Shown in pieces: positions 10,918 to 24,346 of a stretch of 64,000 nucleotides of DNA. Origin of the DNA: Lichenostomus cassidix. Taxonomy: Eukaryota > Chordata > Aves > Passeriformes > Meliphagidae. The position numbers and the translations under genes were made by a program. Under the pieces are notes generated by a model. It did no database searches. It saw nothing but the letters and a program-made list of their open reading frames with translations, and had not been told where the DNA came from. The stretch spans positions 11,102,056-11,166,055 of the forward strand of contig CM039189.1 of the NCBI GenBank assembly GCA_008360975.2, given 5' to 3'. How positions within the stretch are numbered: the first letter of the stretch is position 1; every line of letters starts with the position of its first letter.

Positions 10918-13900
10918 TATTACTTTTCCTTTTGCTTCACAAATACCATATCTCAAATTTCTTCTAAATAATCACTAGCTATTGCATGAAATATACCTCA
11001 GGTGATGAAAGGTGTCTCTCATTAGACAAGTGCAAAAGCTAGAACAAAGATACTACCTTTAAACACCTAAATCCAAGAAGCTGAACCTCAGAGGCAAGAT
11101 GTAGAACTGGGACCAAACACTCTCATGTAAACCCCCTTAACCCACGGTCTTCCTCTTCCCAAAACTGGATAGCAATAGCTGCAGCTGCCCCACAGCTACC
11201 CCAATTCTCTGGGGACAAAGGGAACTGTCCTGGCAGGGGCAAACCAGTGTCACCTCTGTAACATTGCCTGAACCTGAAGTGCAGGTCTCCAAGAGCCACT
11301 GTCCTGCCGCAGCCCTGCCCACTATCAAAAAGTAAGAAACTATAATGTATTTTGCCTTAAAAGCATTATTTTGGTGTTCTTCCTGGTACACACCACTCAG
11401 CTTACAAACTGAATGCCAAGTGCTTGTTACCTTTCTCTTGTCAGCTGGTGTTTAACTCTCCTTCTTTCACTGACGGTGTTTTATTCCTTCCACTTGATTT
11501 CAGTGCATTCTATAAAAAACAGAATGGATTTTGAACTAATGGCAATTTGAACATCCCTTTCAACATGTGTACTGGGGTGTGTATCCAGCATATATTGCTC
11601 CAGTTGATGAAATCTGTCAAACTGATTTACAGATAATTTCTGATGTGACTGCAAGACATGGTACAGATCACAGTGGGTCCTCTGATGTCCTCCTTGTTTT
11701 ATTACTGATACAACAATAAAAAGATCTTGTCATTTTAAAATAGAGCTCTTAGTTTTTCCATCAGTCAAGGGCTGCAGGATATGTATGCTATATGTTTAGC
11801 TATATTATTGATAAAACCAGATTATTTAAAGATAGAGTACACTGGTCTACTTCTATTTTTCTGTAGGAAGGGAGGGACTTGCTGGACCCCATTATGTTCC
11901 AGATGCTTGTTCCCTGTCTGCAAGACTAATCAGTGTCAAGTAGATCAGGGGAAACATTAAGAATATGAAGAAACGTTGAATAAAGTGACACTAAATCTCC
12001 TAACAGAGCTAAACTAAGCATTGTAACTCATTCCTTGCTCAGTTTCTGTTAATAAATGAATTGGGGCAAGTTTCAGTCTTTTTCACTGCAATACATTTCA
12101 TCCCAATCCATTGCATTGTATTCCTTCCATTTCCAACTTTTCTTTTTTTTTTTCACTCGCCTCTTATTTTATCATATCTCCTGTCCCCAGTGTTTGTTAC
12201 ACTTCTCTGAATTCAGGATTTCATTTCCTTTCATGACCTGAAACCTTGCAATTTTTCAGCAAGCTTTGGTCCATTTCCCTGCACTTCAGGTCATCCCATG
12301 CCATTTTCTTGTTTTCATGTTGGTGCAGAATTTTCTCCTTTTTTTTTAGCCTTTCCTTTCCTCACTTTTCTCTCCTGTCTCTCTTTTTTACTGTCTCATC
12401 AACCTGTGAAGTTTCAGCAAGGTCCCCCCATCTAATTACAAAAGGTATGAAGGTGTATTTTCTAAGACTAAGTCACACCTGTGTGTATAAAAAGAAATTT
12501 CATGAAGCCAAGGAGACAGAAAGTTTTAAATAGATCACACAGATTTACATGGAACATAAATCAGGTCCAAAAAGCACAAGTTATAAGAGTGCAAAAGAAA
12601 TGTAAATAACTGTTAAAGCACTGCAATTTTAATTAACAAATCACTGATGTATTTCTCTATAAATGCACAATTTTTGAACTACAGAATCCTGCTGCATTTC
12701 AGCCTGACATAAGGTTTTATGGCCTAGTTATAAAGCAAACAGATTTATGATAGAAAATGCTGTCAGTCCAGGGATAAGTAGTACCAACTGGGCATTGCTG
12801 CCATTTTCTGCTTTGTGCTGTCATCTCACACTCTTCACTATAATTTGATCGATTCATGATCTGCAGTGCATCATTTCACATATTAAAAGCTGTTGCAAAA
12901 CAGTGTTTACAGACATCAGCAATTTTAAGATCTGTGTTAGTTTAGTTCTGAACTCCTTGCATACCTTTAGGCTTTTACACTTGGCTTTGTCAGAGGAGCT
13001 ATCTTTCATCTTGAAGAACTGTAGCTCTTATGCCATAATATGTGCAGCTGGAAATGAGAGTGGTAAAGAAAACATCTCTGCAACTAAGAACAAAGAAGTA
13101 CCACAGCTGCTTTGTGTTCTGTTGGCTCAGTGGTGACAGCATTGTGGTACGAAGCAAAACCATGATGCAGTTGGAGAAACCTTCCACCTCAGAAAGACAA
13201 CACAGTTTATTCCTGGGTAAGGAAACTGAGGAGAGGGGAAGTGAAGAAACTAAGACCAAGTTACAGCTTTGGAAACAATTTGGGAGAGATTTGGGTCTGC
13301 TGCTGGCAGCCCTGGCTCAGTCCAGCAGAACACACAGTGGTACTGCCATGTATATTCATACACATGAACAGGGCTGTAAACTAATAAAATCTTTCTGGAG
13401 GTGCTTACCTGGGACTTATCCTGCTGTATTTTCCAGGCAAACTTCAAAGGAAGCTAAGTGATTTTTACCCAAAATACCTCTAAGGTTGCAAGGAAATAGT
13501 AATATAAAAATAGCTGGGAAAACTATTGAAAAAAATTGAGGAATGAAGTGAGGGGAATCTAAAGAGTAGGGAATAAAATGTGCCTTGTGCCATCTAGCTT
13601 TATTCCCCCTAAAATCTGAAGATCAAACCCAGGCTGGAGCTGATGGAGTGTGATGTCCAGGCTCAATAGCAGTGGCTGTCCTGCACAGATTTCTTTACAG
13701 TATTCTGTAAGTTGATCATAGGTGCCCCAAAAACTCTTTGAAAAATGCTGATAATAATTTCTGACTAATGAAAGTTATTAATTTTATCTGATGCAAGGAG
13801 ATGCAATTTGTAATTCAATTTAAAACATAGCTTAGGAATTAAAAAAAGTTCAGCAGTTAAACAGTCAGAGAATACTTTTAAGGCAGAAAAATGTACTGGA

Positions 13901-16900
13901 AAAGAAAAGGAAGTACAGAAACCTTACAGGTATCAATACATCTGCCTTCCTTGGACCACCAGTTCCTACTAATCACTTTGAATTTCCAGCTGCCTGCTGC
14001 AAAAGCACACCTTGCATTACCACAAGCATAAGATTTTGTAAGGAGAAAGAGATAATTAAGGACAATCTTCTTTAGTAAAAACCAAGGAAATATTCTTCTT
14101 TAAAAAAAACCTAGGAAATATGAAAGGGCAAATGTCTAAGGTGAGAAATTTCTCTGTGCTGAAGCAGGAAAGTATAAAATTCAAAGAATCTTTTCTAAAA
14201 TGGCTGTCAAATGGCACTGCTTATGCTAAATACCCTAAAAACCACTAGACTGTTAAATGTTTTCCATGCTGAAAATTACACCAAAACATGAAATGTCAAA
14301 CGATGCCCTTTGACCACCATGTGGAAGGAGATTCAGCATCACAGTAGAAGCAAAGCTGGTGACTTTCACCTCGGCTGTGCAGCTCCGTGGCAAAGGCAGA
14401 TGTGTGGAATTGAGCCCTGAGCCAGCATCCCTCGGGGCTGAGCCTCCTCCAGGGTGCCAGCAGAGAGCACAGGGCTGCACAGGACTGCCAGCAGAAAGGG
14501 ACACATCTCTTTTTCCTGCATGCCAGAGAAGCTGCAGAGAGATTATCAACACAGTGTCCCTGTTTGCTGGGGAGTACTTTGACCAGGACTTGGGAAGACC
14601 AAACAGACAGGAAAATTACAGACAAGCAACCCCAGCAATCCAGACAAACAGATGGAAAACTGTAAGAAAAAAATTAGGAGTCCTTAAGAAGATACATTGG
14701 CGAATATGTAATGCAACTTTCATAAGCAAAACCCTTCCTTGCAAATCTATTTAGAGTTCTTCAAGGTTCTCTGAAGCAAGGGAATCAAGAGATCCCAGTG
14801 ATGGATCCACTTGGAATTCCACCACTAGGTTTGCAAAAGACTTCCAAAGAAGTTACAGTTAACACAGAAAAAAAGAAAGATCCTCACCCTATGGAACCTA
14901 TCTGAACATAGTAAATAAGAATAAAAGGATACAGAATCAGCTTAAGGGTACAAGCAGAATTCCACAGGAAAAATGTCACAATGTATTTTCCTCTGTTTTT
15001 CTGTGCTATTCCCCTGGAATCTACCGTAGGCCATTCCTAGATGCGAGATACAGGAGCTAGACTGCATTTAAATAAATAGATAAATAAAAAATACGAAAAA
15101 ATTTATCCAGTGAACATCACCTTGTACACTAAAGCCCAGTTCCAGCCTTGCCACCCTCTCCATGTGCCAGGCCCACCATGAGATCTAACCACAGGAAATG
15201 CATTCTCATTTTACTGAAAGCAATGCTGAAGCATCCAGCACAGATGGACAGCAAGACTGGACTCTTTTTAACAGACACAAAAAGTCATCTTAATAATTTC
15301 GTTTCTGAGAACAGGTTTTCCTTCTTTAGGAGATCTCTAGTGCTATTTAAATCTGCTAGTTTCTTTACACAACCCAGACAGGTGTGAAGCTAACATCAGT
15401 AGCTTTTAGGACACTAGCTACTTCCTGAAGTACAGGGAAGATAATGGGAATAATTCGTGTTTAGCAAGGTAGAAGGTTTTAGGACTTTGCTGACTTAACT
15501 TTGGCTGTCAGATCAGTTGGAACCTATTAGGATCCAAACATACAGCATGGTGAGAGTCTGTTAATGGCAAAACAAAGGAAATTCTGAAGGGAACCATTTG
15601 GTGTGGCTTCGTTTAAGGCAAGAGCTTAGGTTAGGTTTATGTTTTAACACCAAGGCAAAAGTGAACAGATTTATAGCCTGTGAGGATATGCTTCCCCATT
15701 GCATCCTTGCTGCACACAAGGCCAAAAACTGAAAGTGGTTACTGTTATTCAGTGGCACTGCCCATTTGTGCTGGAGAAAACAGGAACATTTCCACTACAC
15801 CATTATTATTTTTTTATTGTGGCTGTACATGTGTAGATGTACCTTACATGAAACACTGAAAAGCTCTTCTTCATCCCTCCATTGCAAATGATGCTGCAGA
15901 GAAGGAGCAGATTAAAGAAACCAGCAACAACAACAAGTGCAGAAAGCCTTCTATATATACAAACAAATACAAATGCAAGGACCACTGCAGAGAAGGGTGT
16001 GTAAAAGAACTGCACAAAATACAAGCATACATTGCAGTGATCTACTGATGACCCCATTGATCCTATTTGCCACTCCATATGCATTATAAAGACCAAGGGA
16101 GGTAAGGGGACCCTAAAATCATCACAGGCTGATCCATAATATTGTGAGCTACAAACTTAACCTGGACAGGAAAACTAGTACAGAAAGAAAGTAACTTAAT
16201 GAAAATAAAACATAATCTAATGTTTAGTGAGGCTCTTTCTTGGTAAATATTGAAGCATTTGACAAAGGAAATAAGTACCATTATATTGGAGCTGGATATA
16301 AAGGACAGAGCCCAAGTTTAAAATACTCACCACATGCAGAACCAGTGGGCCTAGTCAAACATTTAATGTAAGAGCATTAATCCTGTAAGTCAGGCCAAGA
16401 AAGAAAATCTATTTGCTATTTCAGATTAGTCAGTTTTGTCACAGGGACTAGTATGACATGCCATGAACCTCCCAAATAAACCACAGCCTGGTGACCTGGT
16501 CTCTGCTGAGCTTTGTCATCAAAGCCATGGCAACAGCAGTGTGAAAAATGCCATTTTCATAGGGAAGACCCCCTAGGCTGAGCTTTGCCAGCACTGCTGC
16601 TACACTGTCCAGTGTGCTTCTCGTGGGGCTTGTTTTGTTCAAGGGATTGCTGTAAACAATGTCACCAAAATAATTCAGGCCGATACAATTTGCATCTCTA
16701 TTAAGCCCATTGGCCACATTAGCCAAACTGGCTCAGTATTGGCCAAGGCTTCAGTGTTGTTAGCACACAGACATGAGAAGAAAGAAAGGAAAAAAAGTTA
16801 AACCTATAATTTGCATGAGGAAGAAGACATGGCACAGTCAAACACTAATAGATGTACATCCTTAAACACTATCAATTTAATCACTAAATCAGGCAGAAAT

Positions 16901-19900
16901 CCTCATTAGGGGAGAAAAAGTAACTTGGTCTTAAAGAACTTGCAAGTGAAATGAGTTCTAAGAAATGCTGATTTCAGAGTATGTTATGCAGCCTATGCAA
17001 GTTTTCATTACAAAACACAGACAATTTCAAAATATGTTTCCTGAAAGGTTTTTATTTTTTCAAAGTTCACAGAAAGAGGGAAAGCAGAAATCAATTAGAG
17101 TCCAGAGGATATAATCTTCCATGAGAAACTTTCTCAATTTTTTTTTTAATTTGCCTTCCACCACTTAAGAAATGCAAAAAACTATTATGCTCATTATTGT
17201 ACAGAAGTGCTGAAGTGCTGGTTAAAAGAGTTTTTGTGGCACATGTGATTCATTTGTAGAATACTGAAAAGAGACTTCTGCAGGACAACCATTGCTACTG
17301 AGCCACAGCTTTCCTTTGTTGTTACTCTGTCAGCTCCAGCCTGTGTTTGATCTCCACATGGTTGAGAAGACACTTTCGTTATATACACTGCTTTTTTCTA
17401 CAGTTCATAATTTTATGGATAGATTAGTCTCTTGGGTGAAATATTTTATGCTTGTATCAATCCAGAGGTGAATTAGTCTGGAAGCATGATAAAATTCTAC
17501 CAGGTCACACAGAGCTCCATAACACAGACAGTGCTGGAAGATGTGTACATGGGGACACTGAGCTTTCTTGTCCCAGTCCTTATCTCCACACTGTGCCATA
17601 TACAAAGTTTGTCTTCTCTCCAAATGCCAGAGACTTTCTGAAATGCACCATTCTCTTTTGTGGATGGCCTTCCACTTAATCAGTTTTTATCAAGTCCAAA
17701 TAATTCTGACCACATAGAAGCTTTTCACTTCACAATGCTAGTAACTGCATCAAATCTTCACTATTTACCAGAAACTAGCAGCATCTCATTTCTCCAGCTA
17801 TACTGAATGGATAATTAGGAAAGCCTTCAGATCAGAAACTTCCTTTTATTCCTTCCCTCCAAGCATCCATCAGAGAAGAGAAAGCAGCAGTTCTCTAACA
17901 TCAAAAACCCCTCACCGACATGCTGTCAGTATCAGGATTGCCATGGCTGCAGACTTCCCTTGCCCTGCCTCAGCTGCTCCTTCCAGTCCCTCTCAGGAAT
18001 GCACTGCAACACCTCCCTGTCCTTATCACTGCACAGATCCTCTCCACCCAGGATAAATTCACAGCTGGACCTGGGCTTAGCCCCTTTGCAAATCACTAAT
18101 TCAGTGATTTGCAAACTCAGCCCAGCTCCAGCATGCAGTGATGCCCATCTGAAGGCAGATCAGACTGCAAGTTCCATTTACTTCCAGTACATTCTGTGGA
18201 TGTGGTAACTGAGAATGGAAATCCCTGACTGCTGAAACAAGAGATGGAAATGGGCTCAGTGTGCACTCAGGAAGAGAATTAGACCCAGATTACATTACAT
18301 GTAATCAATAACACACCAGCTTTCAGCGGGGAAAACCATCCCAAAGAAAAAAACCTTCACTCTCTAGAAGAGATGCACCATTTCTAATGATGTTTGTAGA
18401 GATACCTGTGAACAGCCTCTGGTATTTGCTTATGCCAAGAGAACAGCATTTCATGATAGCAGTGATTAAACATGAAAATATTCAGCTGGAATAGACCAAC
18501 AAACACTGATTGTCTCCCCACTGCTCAGGCTTCCTTCTCCACTCATTTTTTGAAGGAACCTCACTTTTCATTCTGTAACAGAAGCACAGCTTAGTCACAC
18601 ACTTGTGTCAGCCTTTGGGCTTGGTCACAGGCACTCCAGGGGACAGGAGAGCACCTGGATGTGAGTACAACCCCACAGGAGACATACCATTTCTACCGTT
18701 CAATAACAGCACATTTTAACATGTGATCCTGAAAGAGAGCTGAAAAACTGAAATGATCAACTTCCATTTTTATCATCCCTGAGTGCTCTAAACAATGTCT
18801 TTAAAGCCCATTGCAGGCCCTGTCAATGCAGTTGCACAGTACAGGGTGCAGACATGAATACACTAAGTTTTTGCAAGCATGGGCACATTTGGTTCACAGA
18901 CCTATCTATGCAGAGTTGCACAATGATGAAATTCAATTCTGCTCTGAAAATTCCCATGCAAAGAACCATCAAGAAACTGCCATCTGGCTTGTCTTCTGGA
19001 TTCCATTATAAACATCATCTGTGCACCTTGGAGGAAGCATCTATACTGCAAATCACACTTGGCCTGTGAAACACATATGGTTTGTGACAGAGGGTGACAA
19101 TGCTGGTTCCCAGAGCCCACATCCCAAAGTGAGCTTGAAGGTCACCCAGGGAAAATGAAAAGATTACTAAATTTAAATAAAAAATAAATACACAATCACA
19201 TTTACAGACAATTTTATGACATTTCTGTACTTGCTTTCAGACTGTAACTGTTCAAGGAATAAAAGTTACCACAGCATAGAAAATACTGTCTCAGGTGTAG
19301 CACAGGCAACTTCATGGTGTCTCAGAATGATCCATTTCAACTCCTCACTTCTGTGCATACAAAAATGTTAAAAATGCCTGAAGCATAGTTTGCTGCATTC
19401 CAGTCAAACTGTTGTTCTCACTTCAATTTAATCACCTTCACATGCACACTTACTGAGTGCCTCTATTCATAAATTGTATTTTAATAACCCACCTAATTGC
19501 CTCCTTTTCCCTAAGCAGGTAAGCTTTTAAAAAGACAGAATCTTTGGTATCTTCTGCTACTGGCAAAATTCAGCTGAGTTCTGTAGATATTTCCATCATT
19601 TCCTGAAAAAGGTGACTGAAAGAGGGAAAGAGAAAAATTGAATAAGGCCTGAGGAGTCCAAATAAGTGTAACTGCAACTGAAGCAAGACACAAAGTTTTA
19701 TCAACTTCACTTTTTTAAGTGTGGCAAAGCCTGCTCATAAAATCAATATTTTATTAAAATACTTACTGCAATTGAAAAAGAGTTGTGTTAAAAAAGGAAA
19801 GCTAAGAAAATCCTCTAAGGAATTCTGTAGGATTCATTTCAATACTGGGTCTACACATTTCTACACAGTCTGTGTACAGCAGATTTTACTTGATTGTTGT

Positions 19901-21300
19901 ATTAGAATTTGCTAAGGGGAAAAAAAAGGTTTCCTGATTTTAAGAAAAGTCACCATTATATCAGATTTTGGATACAAAGTCGTTGCTTTTGAAGGACACT
20001 ATCCAAAAAACCCCCAAACCCAACACATTGTGAATAGATCCAGAAATCCAGCACCAGGAATGCTACTCAGATCCATCCCACGGAGTGTTTCTCTTTCCCA
20101 TGAAGTTGCATCATTGTTGGCAGGGAGGATCTGTGCACCAGTTACATAAAAGCTTCTGATCAGCACACTGGTATTGTCTACCACACAGTATCAGTTTACA
20201 GAATTCTAAGGACAGTAGGAATACTTTTGTTTTAATCCCTATTCCTGGTGCTTACACCTGCTACTGAGAACAATTCCAGCTCTCCACTGAGAAGTGCCAC
20301 AAAGAAGTGGAGTAGGCAAATGTTTATCTTCCCATAATGGATCATTTTGTACCTTCAACATCTCCAAGCCTAGAGAATACATGGAGAAAAAACCCAAGGC
20401 TTCAGTACTCAAGCTGCACCACACTGCTGCTTTCCCTGTTCTCTGGAAGCCTCAGTGGATTCTCCACAGCCCTCCCAGGCTCACACAGCTCTGACAGTTC
20501 ACCTCCCCTCACCTGAGGCTGGGATGCCACAATCACACTGAAAGAGAAGAAAAAAGGACAAAAATGTTTATGCACTCAGATTTGTATGTGCTGTGCAATA
20601 GGAAAATGCTCGGAACCATATTCTAAGAAAAATATACTGATTCTTGATATTATGTGTGATTATAAATAATTCCTAATAACTTCTAGAGAGATGTATCTAG
20701 TACTTACATCATGGATGCATCAGGTAAGCTTTATTTTGATTAAGGTTGAGAACAAGTTCCAAAAGCACAGGGCAAAAGCTTCTCCTCGCTGACAGACATG
20801 TTTCTACACATGCACAAATTTGCTCTTCTCTTCACAAATATCAATATATTATACAGACAAAACCCTTTTAGCATACATTCATCAGTAAATGTCCAGGAAC
20901 AAATCAATATGCCAAACCAGAATCCACAAAACCCAGGTGACAAAGCACATTTTCTAAGGGCTCAGAAACTACAGAATACAATAGTACAACTTATAACGTT
21001 TTTCATCCTGATGCCAAAGTCGATTTTCTTCAGTGAAAAAGTCCAGTGTACTGAAAATCTTTAAAGTACCCAAGTCCATATTGTATGCAGTGAAAATACA
21101 ACACCTATGAAGGATTTCTAATGGACATGGTGAAGTCCTTTCACGTTTTTTTGCCTCCTTTTTAAATAGATTCAGCGAGGTCATAATTTTCTTTTCACTT
21201 TCACCAAGTCACAGAATTCTAGACTCAAAACTGCCTAAGGTGAAAGGACTGATCTAAGGGTTTCATTTAACAGGGAAGGAAAAAGAATAAGAAAAAAGAA
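10918..21300. other. Convergent intergenic region between ST6GALNAC5 and PIGK
   Basis: About 10 kb between the two 3' ends with no supported gene. It contains a pyrimidine-rich stretch on the + strand (about 12100-12410) and a cluster of transcription-factor-like motifs (about 16640-16750). A perfect 13-bp-stem inverted repeat lies at 18085-18115 and a short A/C tract at 20003-20027. Later polyadenylation sites of either gene could reach into it. Open frames here are under 140 codons and unrelated to proteins I recognise. Confidence 0.75.
18085..18115. repeat. Perfect inverted repeat, 13-bp stems, 5-base loop
   Basis: Left arm TTTGCAAATCACT (18085-18097), loop AATTC, right arm AGTGATTTGCAAA (18103-18115). 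The arms are exact reverse complements. Each arm carries TTTGCAAAT, one base away from the POU octamer ATTTGCAT. It lies in intergenic DNA, not near either gene's 3' end. Confidence 0.9.
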
Positions 21301-21829
21301 ATCAATATATTCCAGAGTATTTTTATTTTTGTGAAGAAAGCTTTCAATATGTCATGCCGAAGTCTGCAAAGTGGGTTAAGTTTCTATTGACAAAATGACA
21401 TCTTAAATAACGTTCTGCACAATGTCCAGTTCTTTAGTAATAGGTGACTTCTTCTAAGACTTACTTTCAAGTACAGTGCGAAGAATTTGCCCATTTAAAA
21501 CCCAGAAGCAACCTCAGAAATCCTGTTACTGGATTTAGGTCCTGACCCTTTTTACGTTTCACCAAAAAGAAAAAATGCTCAGAAAAGCATTAAAATATGT
21601 TTAAAGCAAGACAAAGTAGAATAAAAGTAACATTAAAACCGTTAGTTAGAATTTTGTTAGAATCTTTCCAGAAAAGGGGGCAGAAGAGATGACTTCAGAA
21701 GAATGTTTAGAAGTGAGATGTCCACACAGTTTTTCACCACAACCATAATCCACATGCAGAGAACACAGGATACACAGGATACCCATGAACCCAAAGTAGC
21801 AGCCAACGCAGGTATCTTGTTTGCTCCAT
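21301..21829 (-). other. PIGK: PIGK 3' untranslated region (probable extent)
   Basis: Sequence following the PIGK stop codon on the - strand, AT-rich and without repeats. No AATAAA or ATTAAA occurs between the stop and the hexamer at 21322-21327, so a UTR of roughly 520 bases is the simplest reading. Past the hexamer the - strand is T-rich (TTTCTTTTTTCTTATTC), as expected downstream of a cleavage site. The exact end is inferred. Confidence 0.6.
21322..21327 (-). terminator. Candidate polyadenylation signal AATAAA for PIGK
   Basis: TTTATT on the + strand reads AATAAA on the PIGK strand, about 500 bases after the stop. It is the first such hexamer and is followed by a U-rich downstream stretch. 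Another copy lies further downstream at 20729-20734. Confidence 0.6.
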
Positions 21830-21946
21830 TCAGAAGACATGTTTCATGTGCTTGATTCCATATGTTTTGAAGAAAACCATGATGATCAATGCCCAGAGTC
21901 CTAAAATAAATCCTCCAGGAGGATGCCAATCCTTTTGTTTTGGTTT
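21830..21946 (-). CDS. PIGK: PIGK terminal coding exon (GPI-anchor transamidase catalytic subunit, C-terminus)
   Basis: Exon of 117 bases, 38 codons plus TGA (21830-21832), preceded on the - strand by a strong acceptor (TTCTTTTTTTCAG). The translation starts KPKQKDWHPPGG, continues as one hydrophobic helix (FILGLWALIIMVFF) and ends in a short basic tail (KTYGIKHMKHVF). This is the C-terminal membrane anchor of PIGK, a peptidase C13-family cysteine protease of the ER membrane. PIGK is the catalytic subunit of the GPI transamidase complex (with GPAA1, PIGS, PIGT and PIGU), which cleaves the C-terminal signal and attaches the GPI anchor. The match to the mammalian C-terminus is near-perfect over its length; the final residues differ slightly. 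The catalytic His and Cys are encoded by exons beyond the window. Confidence 0.97.
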   Translation of the reverse strand, partial: KPKQKDWHPPGGFILGLWALIIMVFFKTYGIKHMKHVF

Positions 21947-24318
21947 CTGAAAAAAAGAATAAAAGAAACAAAAAGAGAAAATCAAAGAATTTGTACTTAG
22001 GTCTCACATTAAGCAGTGCACTGTGTTAATCAAGTGCAAAAAAACAATCCTTGCAGTAGAACAAAATACCAATAAGCTGTATTTCTCCATGAAGTAGAAG
22101 CATCTTCCTTTGTGAGGTGGTGGTGAGGCTAATGGCAGGCAAGCTGTCACTCAAGCAGGAAGGGTAAGTACCACAGAAAGGCCAGGAACTGTGCCTGAGA
22201 CACCACTTTGCCAGTGCATATTGGTATCGTGGGATGAGTTCCAACTCATTTGTTTGGACAGATTTTCTTATATTTGGTCTCATGTTAACACAATAGAAAA
22301 ATGCTGTAAGCATGAAAAACAGCTCCTACATGTGAAAATGTGAAAGAGGAAATAGAGTGTTGTTTTTCCACTACCTGTTTTCTACAGCTGCATTTATACT
22401 CAGAATTATGTGAATAAACAGATATCTGACCACATAATAATATTCATCATTGCATTACAAATAGTATTCATCATTACAGGAATATCATAAAACCAAATAG
22501 GATTCTTTTAATGTCAATCACATTTCCCAGGGGCCTCACTGAGTCTAACTGCCTTTCCCTGATATAAAAATATATTCTGCAATTCAAACTTCTGTCCCTC
22601 TTCAACAAATTTTTCATCTTCAATAAAAACTAATACGCTGCCATTGAAAGCCTTTTCTGTCTCATACGTAGCTAGACAAGATAAAACTGTCTTCTTCCTC
22701 CCCTCATTAAACCAAAAATTCAGATACTCCCAGTTAGTGAATGGAGAAATGCACTGTAGAAGGTAAGAGCTACCATGTACCCCAACATCTCTCTCTGGGG
22801 CTCAGAATAAGGACACTATTTGAATGCAAAATTTTAGTTAAGGTATCATGACAAAAATATCAGAATTACAGTATTTAGAGGTATAACTCAGTCCCTCAGG
22901 CCTGTGCCTAGTCTTTCCCTCAGCAGGTATGTTTTATAGATCTTCTAGGCAGACAAGGATGATTTACTATTATGATAATAAATACTGAAGCACTTGCTGA
23001 GATTTTTATTCCTGCCTTGCTGAAAGATTTGCACCATTTTGTCCTTGTGCAGGATGAGACACAAGGGGCACAGAGCATTTTGGTTTTGTTGCATTTAAGT
23101 CAAATTTAAAATTCTCTTTCTGCCACGTGAATAACTGTTACAAAAGATGTTGCTGCTTTAATTTCAGCATCAATCCACATCCAGCAGCTTGTTGTTCTCT
23201 GCTAAATGTACCAGGAGACTGGTAAACTTTAATGCAAGAAGGAACAGTTCGCAGCGTCTGTTCTTTCAAAACAGCTTTCCTATCAACACAAACACAATGT
23301 TTGTTGATTGCTCAGCTCCCACTTTCTAAACCACATAGTCTTAGCTTTAGGATTTTACTGTAAGTACTGTGCCTGCAATTAAAAAGTAGAACAAATAGTC
23401 ACATCACCTGAGACACCCAAAGAACTCGGCAGTCTGAAATATTAATGACTTTACTCTGATAGAGGAACCACAAAACCAGCACTATAATTTACATCAACCA
23501 CAACAAAACCAAAGATGTGAGCAGAGCAGGTGTCTCTGTATGCAAACCACTGAATTCCCTGAGCAGCACTTGTCAGCTGCAGCGTGTGCTGTTGGTGATC
23601 TGCCACCTCGCTGATATTCACAACTGCACATCTCCACGTAAACATCTCTGAAAATCAGCTCTGCCTGTTCAAAAGGCTGCCAGCACACCTCGCTTCTGAG
23701 AGTAACAGCACATGACACTTCTCCACACAAAGGGACTTTCTTGTTTAAATCTTCCTAATTAACCTGTAACTTCATATGCATATTGCAGTGCCTGTTCCAT
23801 CAATCTCTTTGTACTATCAATCTTTCCTTTCTTGGATCTCAGACAAGTATCTTACCACAAAGTGGCACCTGACCCTTCTAGACAAATGACTTCAATTTGC
23901 AGCCAGTGACACTAAAAGCCTTTCTTTCCTATTTTGTATAGAACACGTAATTTAATTTCTTTAAAGAATTTATATGAATAAATATTTATAAGGTGATCTA
24001 TGAGTATGGTTTTACATTTTGTCATGTCATGTACTGAAATCTCCATGGAACTGGCAAGGGAAGAGAGGCCAGTGCAGCACTGGGAAATCAAGGACATACA
24101 TATAGTCAGTTTAAAGTCGTGGGGATGCAATGTTAAAATGTAAAGGATTAAAACCATGAAGGCATGACAAAAATTAGATGAGGCTGTACAAGAACTACAT
24201 ACTCAGTAATCCTAAAAATAAATTATCTTAATAAGAAAGATTTACAGACCCAGAAACTGAAATCTACATGTAAATATTAAACCACAACATAAGAGCAAAA
24301 AAGATGCAATTCTGATGA

Positions 24319-24346
24319 ATATCTGTAAGTCAATATCTGTAAGTGG
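24319..24346. repeat. 14-bp tandem duplication
   Basis: AATATCTGTAAGTC at 24319-24332 is followed immediately by AATATCTGTAAGTG, a second copy with one change at the end. Confidence 0.85.

Noticed and set aside
13042..13461. 139-codon + frame in intergenic DNA
   Set aside because: No promoter, no domain and no similarity recognised.
16448..16726. 92-codon - frame with fairly protein-like composition
   Set aside because: No homologue recognised and no exon context; the region is better viewed as a possible regulatory element.
21205..21265. CACAGAATTCTAGA...AAGGTGAAAGGACTGATCTAAG, resembling a CR1 3' end
   Set aside because: Only about 50 bases with loose similarity and a single tail-like octamer; too short to call.
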